35,667 nucleotides of DNA from JAFRXK01 sp045603305 (GTDB lineage: Bacteria; Bacillota; Clostridia; Lachnospirales; Lachnospiraceae): NCBI GenBank assembly GCA_045603305.1, contig JAZULV010000102.1, positions 1 through 35,667 on the forward strand, in the 5' to 3' direction. The stretch's first letter is position 1. Every line of letters begins with the position of its first letter. The notes below the pieces were generated by a model. The model ran no database searches. It saw only the letters and a list, made by a program, of their open reading frames with translations, and had not been told where the DNA came from. The position numbers were made by a program, and so were the translations under genes. Below are positions 33,473 through 35,667 of this stretch, piece by piece.

Positions 33473-33515
33473 ATATTAGTTTAGCTGTTAATTGTATACT
33501 TATAGTATATAGTAA

Positions 33516-33872
33516 TTATTCTGTGATATCGTCTAAAGTATCTTCAATATTTTCGAAGATATCCTCTGCCTTCTCTGCACAGCAGTCAACTGTGTCCTTG
33601 ACAGCATCCTTAAAATCTTCAAATTTCTCTTCGCAGAAGTCAACAACATCCTCTGCAGCTTCATCAACTTCGTCAATAACGTCTGCTTCGTTATCAAGTG
33701 TAATATTTACATAATCACGTGAATCATCAAAATCTTCACAGTCATCAAGATCATCGATATCTATATCTTTAATGTTCTTGTCTGAGAGGTACTTGAGTAC
33801 AGCAGCTGTTCCAACAGCGATAGCGCCTGCTGCGGCAAGTCCTATTAATATACCTGTAGATTTCTTGCTCAT
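33516..33872 (-). CDS. Small acidic membrane-anchored protein of unknown function
   Basis: I do not recognise this 118-residue protein. It begins MSKKSTGILIGLAAAGAIAV, one hydrophobic segment (about 7-24) after a positive start, which resembles YtxH-type anchors but without the rest of that family. The remainder is extremely rich in Asp and Glu, with a DDLDDCEDFDDS stretch and four Cys, two of them adjacent (DCC), and helical repeats such as EEKFEDFKDAVKD. The start at 33872 follows AGGAG by about 8 bases; an upstream in-frame ATG at 33890 has no site. It has a promoter candidate of its own and lies 108 bases before the alarmone synthetase. A membrane-tethered acidic, perhaps metal-binding or chaperone-like, role is a guess. 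Confidence 0.7.
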   Translation of the reverse strand: MSKKSTGILIGLAAAGAIAVGTAAVLKYLSDKNIKDIDIDDLDDCEDFDDSRDYVNITLDNEADVIDEVDEAAEDVVDFCEEKFEDFKDAVKDTVDCCAEKAEDIFENIEDTLDDITE

Positions 33873-33934
33873 AATACATTCTCCTTTCAAACTTCAAAAT
33901 ACATGCCAAAGTAATATTTGGTATCTATGACATT

Positions 33935-33963
33935 ATTATAATATGATTTTATAAAAATGAAAA
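33935..33963 (-). promoter_or_regulatory. Candidate promoter of the acidic protein gene
   Basis: On the minus strand TTTTCA (33958-33963), a 17-base spacer and a perfect TATAAT (33935-33940). The leader would be about 55 bases and contains a small CCAAA / TTTGG hairpin (33905-33920). Confidence 0.5.
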
Positions 33964-34212
33964 GTTAAAATACTAAAAAATATATATATTTAATATATGT
34001 AATTATAAGCGAAATATGCAGTTAATATAAAAGTAATATAAAAGACATGTTGTACATAAGATGATTTATCTGAAAATGATTTTATTAAAGGAGACTAACT
34101 ATTAGAAGTCAATAGTTTTTTAAAAAAAGTTATATCATAAAAAAGGGTAACCTTAATAAACCCTCATCACTGAGGATTTTAAAAGTAAATATAGTTAACT
34201 GCCACTACTCAG
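33964..34212. other. AT-rich spacer between the acidic protein gene and the IS110 transposase
   Basis: I found no coding region in this part of the 340-base gene-free stretch 33873-34212. It is very AT-rich. It includes a 7-bp hairpin AACTATT / AATAGTT with a T-run (34097-34121, plus strand) and the transposase terminator candidate near 34139-34175. The outer end of the IS element must lie within it or just beside it. Confidence 0.6.
34139..34175 (-). terminator. Candidate terminator of the IS110 transposase
   Basis: On the minus strand AGGGT / ACCCT (34144-34148 with 34160-34164) is followed by a run of six T's. An overlapping 5-bp hairpin CCTCA / TGAGG with a 4-base loop (34162-34175) is an alternative fold. 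It lies about 40 bases after the transposase stop. Confidence 0.4.
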
Positions 34213-35382
34213 CTAACGGAGCATAGAAGCATCAAAATCAATGCCTTTGGTTTCCAATGTATAAATGACACGAACTAGTTTTTTGGCGGTATGCGAAAGC
34301 GCTACACGGTGTGGTTTTCCTTCCAAACGTTTCTTGTGATAATAAGACGCAAAGATAGGATTAAATTTAATCAATGGAATCACACAATTCATTAACACAT
34401 AGCGAAGTTGCGAAGAACCTCTCTTTACCATTTTTCCACGGAACTCCATGGTTCCAGATTGGTAGTATCCAGGCTCTAAACCAGCAAATGAAAGCATTTG
34501 TGAAGCAGATGAAAAGCGCGAGAAATCACCATACTCTGCAACGATGGTTGCAGCGGTTATATAACCGATTCCAGGAATGGTAAGTGTTTTGGGATTTAGT
34601 TCCTGGACTAATGGAAGGATTTCATTTTCCAAGGCTTGTACTTCTTTTTCAGCAGTTCGATAGAGTGAAAGAATACTAATGAGTTGGGATTCGAATATTG
34701 GATTTGAGTCACCAACGGTCATAGCTGCTAATTCTTTCAATGTAATCAAACGTGCATAAGAAAATTTTCCGTGAGAGATGCGGCGTATTTCGTCGTAGTC
34801 CTCATCAGGGATGCTTGCAATGTTCTCCGGAGTATGATATTTCTCCAGAATATGCAAAGCCGTTGCAGAGAAGGAATTATTGAAGAATGGCTTAAATTCA
34901 GGGAATATGTGGTCTAAAACATTTGTAAGTTTAATCATATACAAGCTTCTCTGACGAACAACAGTATCTCTTAATCTTGTTAGAGACTTTAAGGAGTAGA
35001 TGTGATAAAATTCTTTTGGATAGGGTTTGTAGTCTACCGACATTAGAAAGCGAGCAATAGAGTGGGAATCTAAAGCATCGTTTTTGGTACGCCTTAAAGT
35101 CTGAGCATGAATAAACTTGCTGATTAAAGCAGGATTGGATTCCATAAAGCTGTAGTGGGCATTTTCAAGGAATCGCTTGAGATTAGACGTGTAGTGACCG
35201 GTTGCTTCAAACCCTATCTTTATTTCTTCAGGGGAAGCAAGCGAAGTAAGAAGAGTTTTGAATGAATCAAACCCTTCGAAAGAATTGGCAAATACAAAGT
35301 CGTCAACGACAGTATTGCCTGACTGATCAAGAATAGAACAGTCGTGTTTGTACTTGGAAACATCAATTCCGACATAGTACAT
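34213..35382 (-). CDS. IS110-family transposase (DEDD recombinase)
   Basis: IS110 recombinases use a RuvC-like DEDD domain and a C-terminal serine domain, and are guided by a bridge RNA. The 389 residues hold the DEDD set Asp7 (YYVGIDVSK), Glu59 (GFEATGHY), Asp102 and Asp105 (TKNDALDSHSIA). The C-terminal Transposase_20 part has IPGIGYITAATIVAEYGDFS, SFAGLEPGYYQSG and the serine pair Ser323-Ser324 in KRGSSQLR. No stop or frameshift breaks the gene. The ribosome site AAGTAGG is weak and lies 9 bases ahead of the ATG. The candidate bridge RNA is directly upstream. The gene sits at the window edge, pointing toward the acidic protein gene. Confidence 0.95.
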   Translation of the reverse strand: MYYVGIDVSKYKHDCSILDQSGNTVVDDFVFANSFEGFDSFKTLLTSLASPEEIKIGFEATGHYTSNLKRFLENAHYSFMESNPALISKFIHAQTLRRTKNDALDSHSIARFLMSVDYKPYPKEFYHIYSLKSLTRLRDTVVRQRSLYMIKLTNVLDHIFPEFKPFFNNSFSATALHILEKYHTPENIASIPDEDYDEIRRISHGKFSYARLITLKELAAMTVGDSNPIFESQLISILSLYRTAEKEVQALENEILPLVQELNPKTLTIPGIGYITAATIVAEYGDFSRFSSASQMLSFAGLEPGYYQSGTMEFRGKMVKRGSSQLRYVLMNCVIPLIKFNPIFASYYHKKRLEGKPHRVALSHTAKKLVRVIYTLETKGIDFDASMLR

Positions 35383-35400
35383 GGTGTTAAACCTACTTGT

Positions 35401-35571
35401 AAAAAAGTATTTAGCACTGCTGTTTATCCACAGGGAATTCGACTGTGTATTCTCGAAACATGAAACGTCAGGCGTTAACTAACTGATTACCAGTAATAGA
35501 CGAAAAGCCGTGGTCTGAGTCTCCTTGCAACAGTCAAAGCTGTAATAGAAAAATAACAAATCCACAGTGCT
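35401..35571 (-). ncRNA. Candidate IS110 bridge RNA
   Basis: On the minus strand a perfect -10 box TATAAT (35578-35583) puts a start near 35571. The RNA would begin AGCACTG (35565-35571), which pairs with CAGTGCT (35413-35419) near its end, followed by a T6 run (35401-35406). Length is 171 bases. Internal hairpins are ACAG/CTGT (35530-35543), ATTAC/GTAAT (35486-35497) and CACAG/CTGTG (35429-35447). IS110 elements carry such a guide RNA of similar size (IS621: 177 bases) upstream of the recombinase. The target and donor loops are not identified here. Confidence 0.5.
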
Positions 35572-35585
35572 TTAAGTATTATACA

Positions 35586-35601
35586 GGAACATATGAGTTC
35601 C
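35586..35601. repeat. Inverted repeat near the left end of the IS element
   Basis: GGAAC and GTTCC flank ATATGA in a perfect 5-bp dyad just upstream of the bridge RNA -10 box. It may be a promoter element or a sub-terminal IS feature. The remaining bases 35602-35667 are AT-rich with no gene seen. Confidence 0.5.
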
Positions 35602-35667
35602 ATGATATAACCAAAAATAAAAAGAAAGGAAAAAGTATAATCCAATCACCCTATAAAGGATAATTAG

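Larger units (their letters stand above)
34139..35601 (-). mobile_element. IS110-family insertion sequence (ends approximate)
   Basis: One transposase gene with a long noncoding upstream end that could encode a guide RNA, and a short downstream end, is the layout of the IS110 group. This family has no or very short terminal inverted repeats and makes no clear target duplication, so I could not fix the ends; the given limits are the outermost supported structures. The right limit is the GGAAC / GTTCC inverted repeat at 35586-35601. The transposase frame is full length, so the element may be active. Confidence 0.6.

Overview
The window reads as a chromosomal segment of a low-GC, Gram-positive anaerobe of the Clostridia, most likely a Lachnospiraceae gut or rumen bacterium. 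The grounds are the Firmicutes gene orders plsX-acpP-rnc-smc-ftsY and ylxM-ffh-rpsP-khpA-rimM-trmD-rplS-lepB-rbgA-rnhB, a Spo0A response regulator, strong GGAGG ribosome sites, and a secreted multi-domain mannanase with Pro/Thr linkers. The genus cannot be fixed from the sequence alone; Coprococcus-, Butyrivibrio- or Lachnospira-like are guesses.

Layout. (1) Bases 1-2821 hold the 3' part of a large secreted enzyme: carbohydrate-binding module end, two Pro/Thr linkers each followed by a CARDB domain, an SGNH esterase and a GH26 mannanase, closed by a perfect 14-bp terminator. (2) 2899-9614 is the plsX, acpP, rnc, smc, ftsY block for membrane lipid synthesis, dsRNA processing, chromosome organisation and SRP targeting. 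(3) 9617-20861 separates ftsY from its usual partners ylxM-ffh. It holds a threonine dehydratase, a run of poorly understood genes (SseB-like, Sel1-repeat, dUTPase, TPR lipoprotein), hflX, thyX-folA, an S66 peptidase, spo0A with three helically phased 0A boxes, and glgA. (4) 21021-28529 resumes the translation and secretion block: ylxM, ffh, rpsP, khpA, rimM, trmD, rplS, two signal peptidases around rbgA, rnhB, yraN. (5) 28665-32647 carries enolase, a Dus-family enzyme behind a long structured leader, and a MATE exporter. (6) 32672-33963 is minus-strand: a small alarmone synthetase and a small acidic membrane-anchored protein. (7) 34139-35601 holds an apparently intact IS110-family element on the minus strand. 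Its upstream noncoding end shows a promoter, a closing stem and a U-run, as expected of a bridge RNA.

The genes link cell growth tasks: phospholipid precursors (PlsX, AcpP), chromosome handling (SMC), membrane protein insertion (FtsY, Ffh, YlxM, signal peptidases), ribosome and tRNA maturation (S16, L19, RimM, TrmD, RbgA, KhpA, RNase III), dTMP supply (Dut, ThyX, FolA) and starvation signalling (Spo0A, small alarmone synthetase, HflX). I saw no tRNA, rRNA or CRISPR array. The strongest leads are the candidate IS110 bridge RNA, the structured leader before the Dus gene, the phased 0A boxes before spo0A, the almost leaderless ylxM-ffh promoter and the esterase-mannanase fusion.
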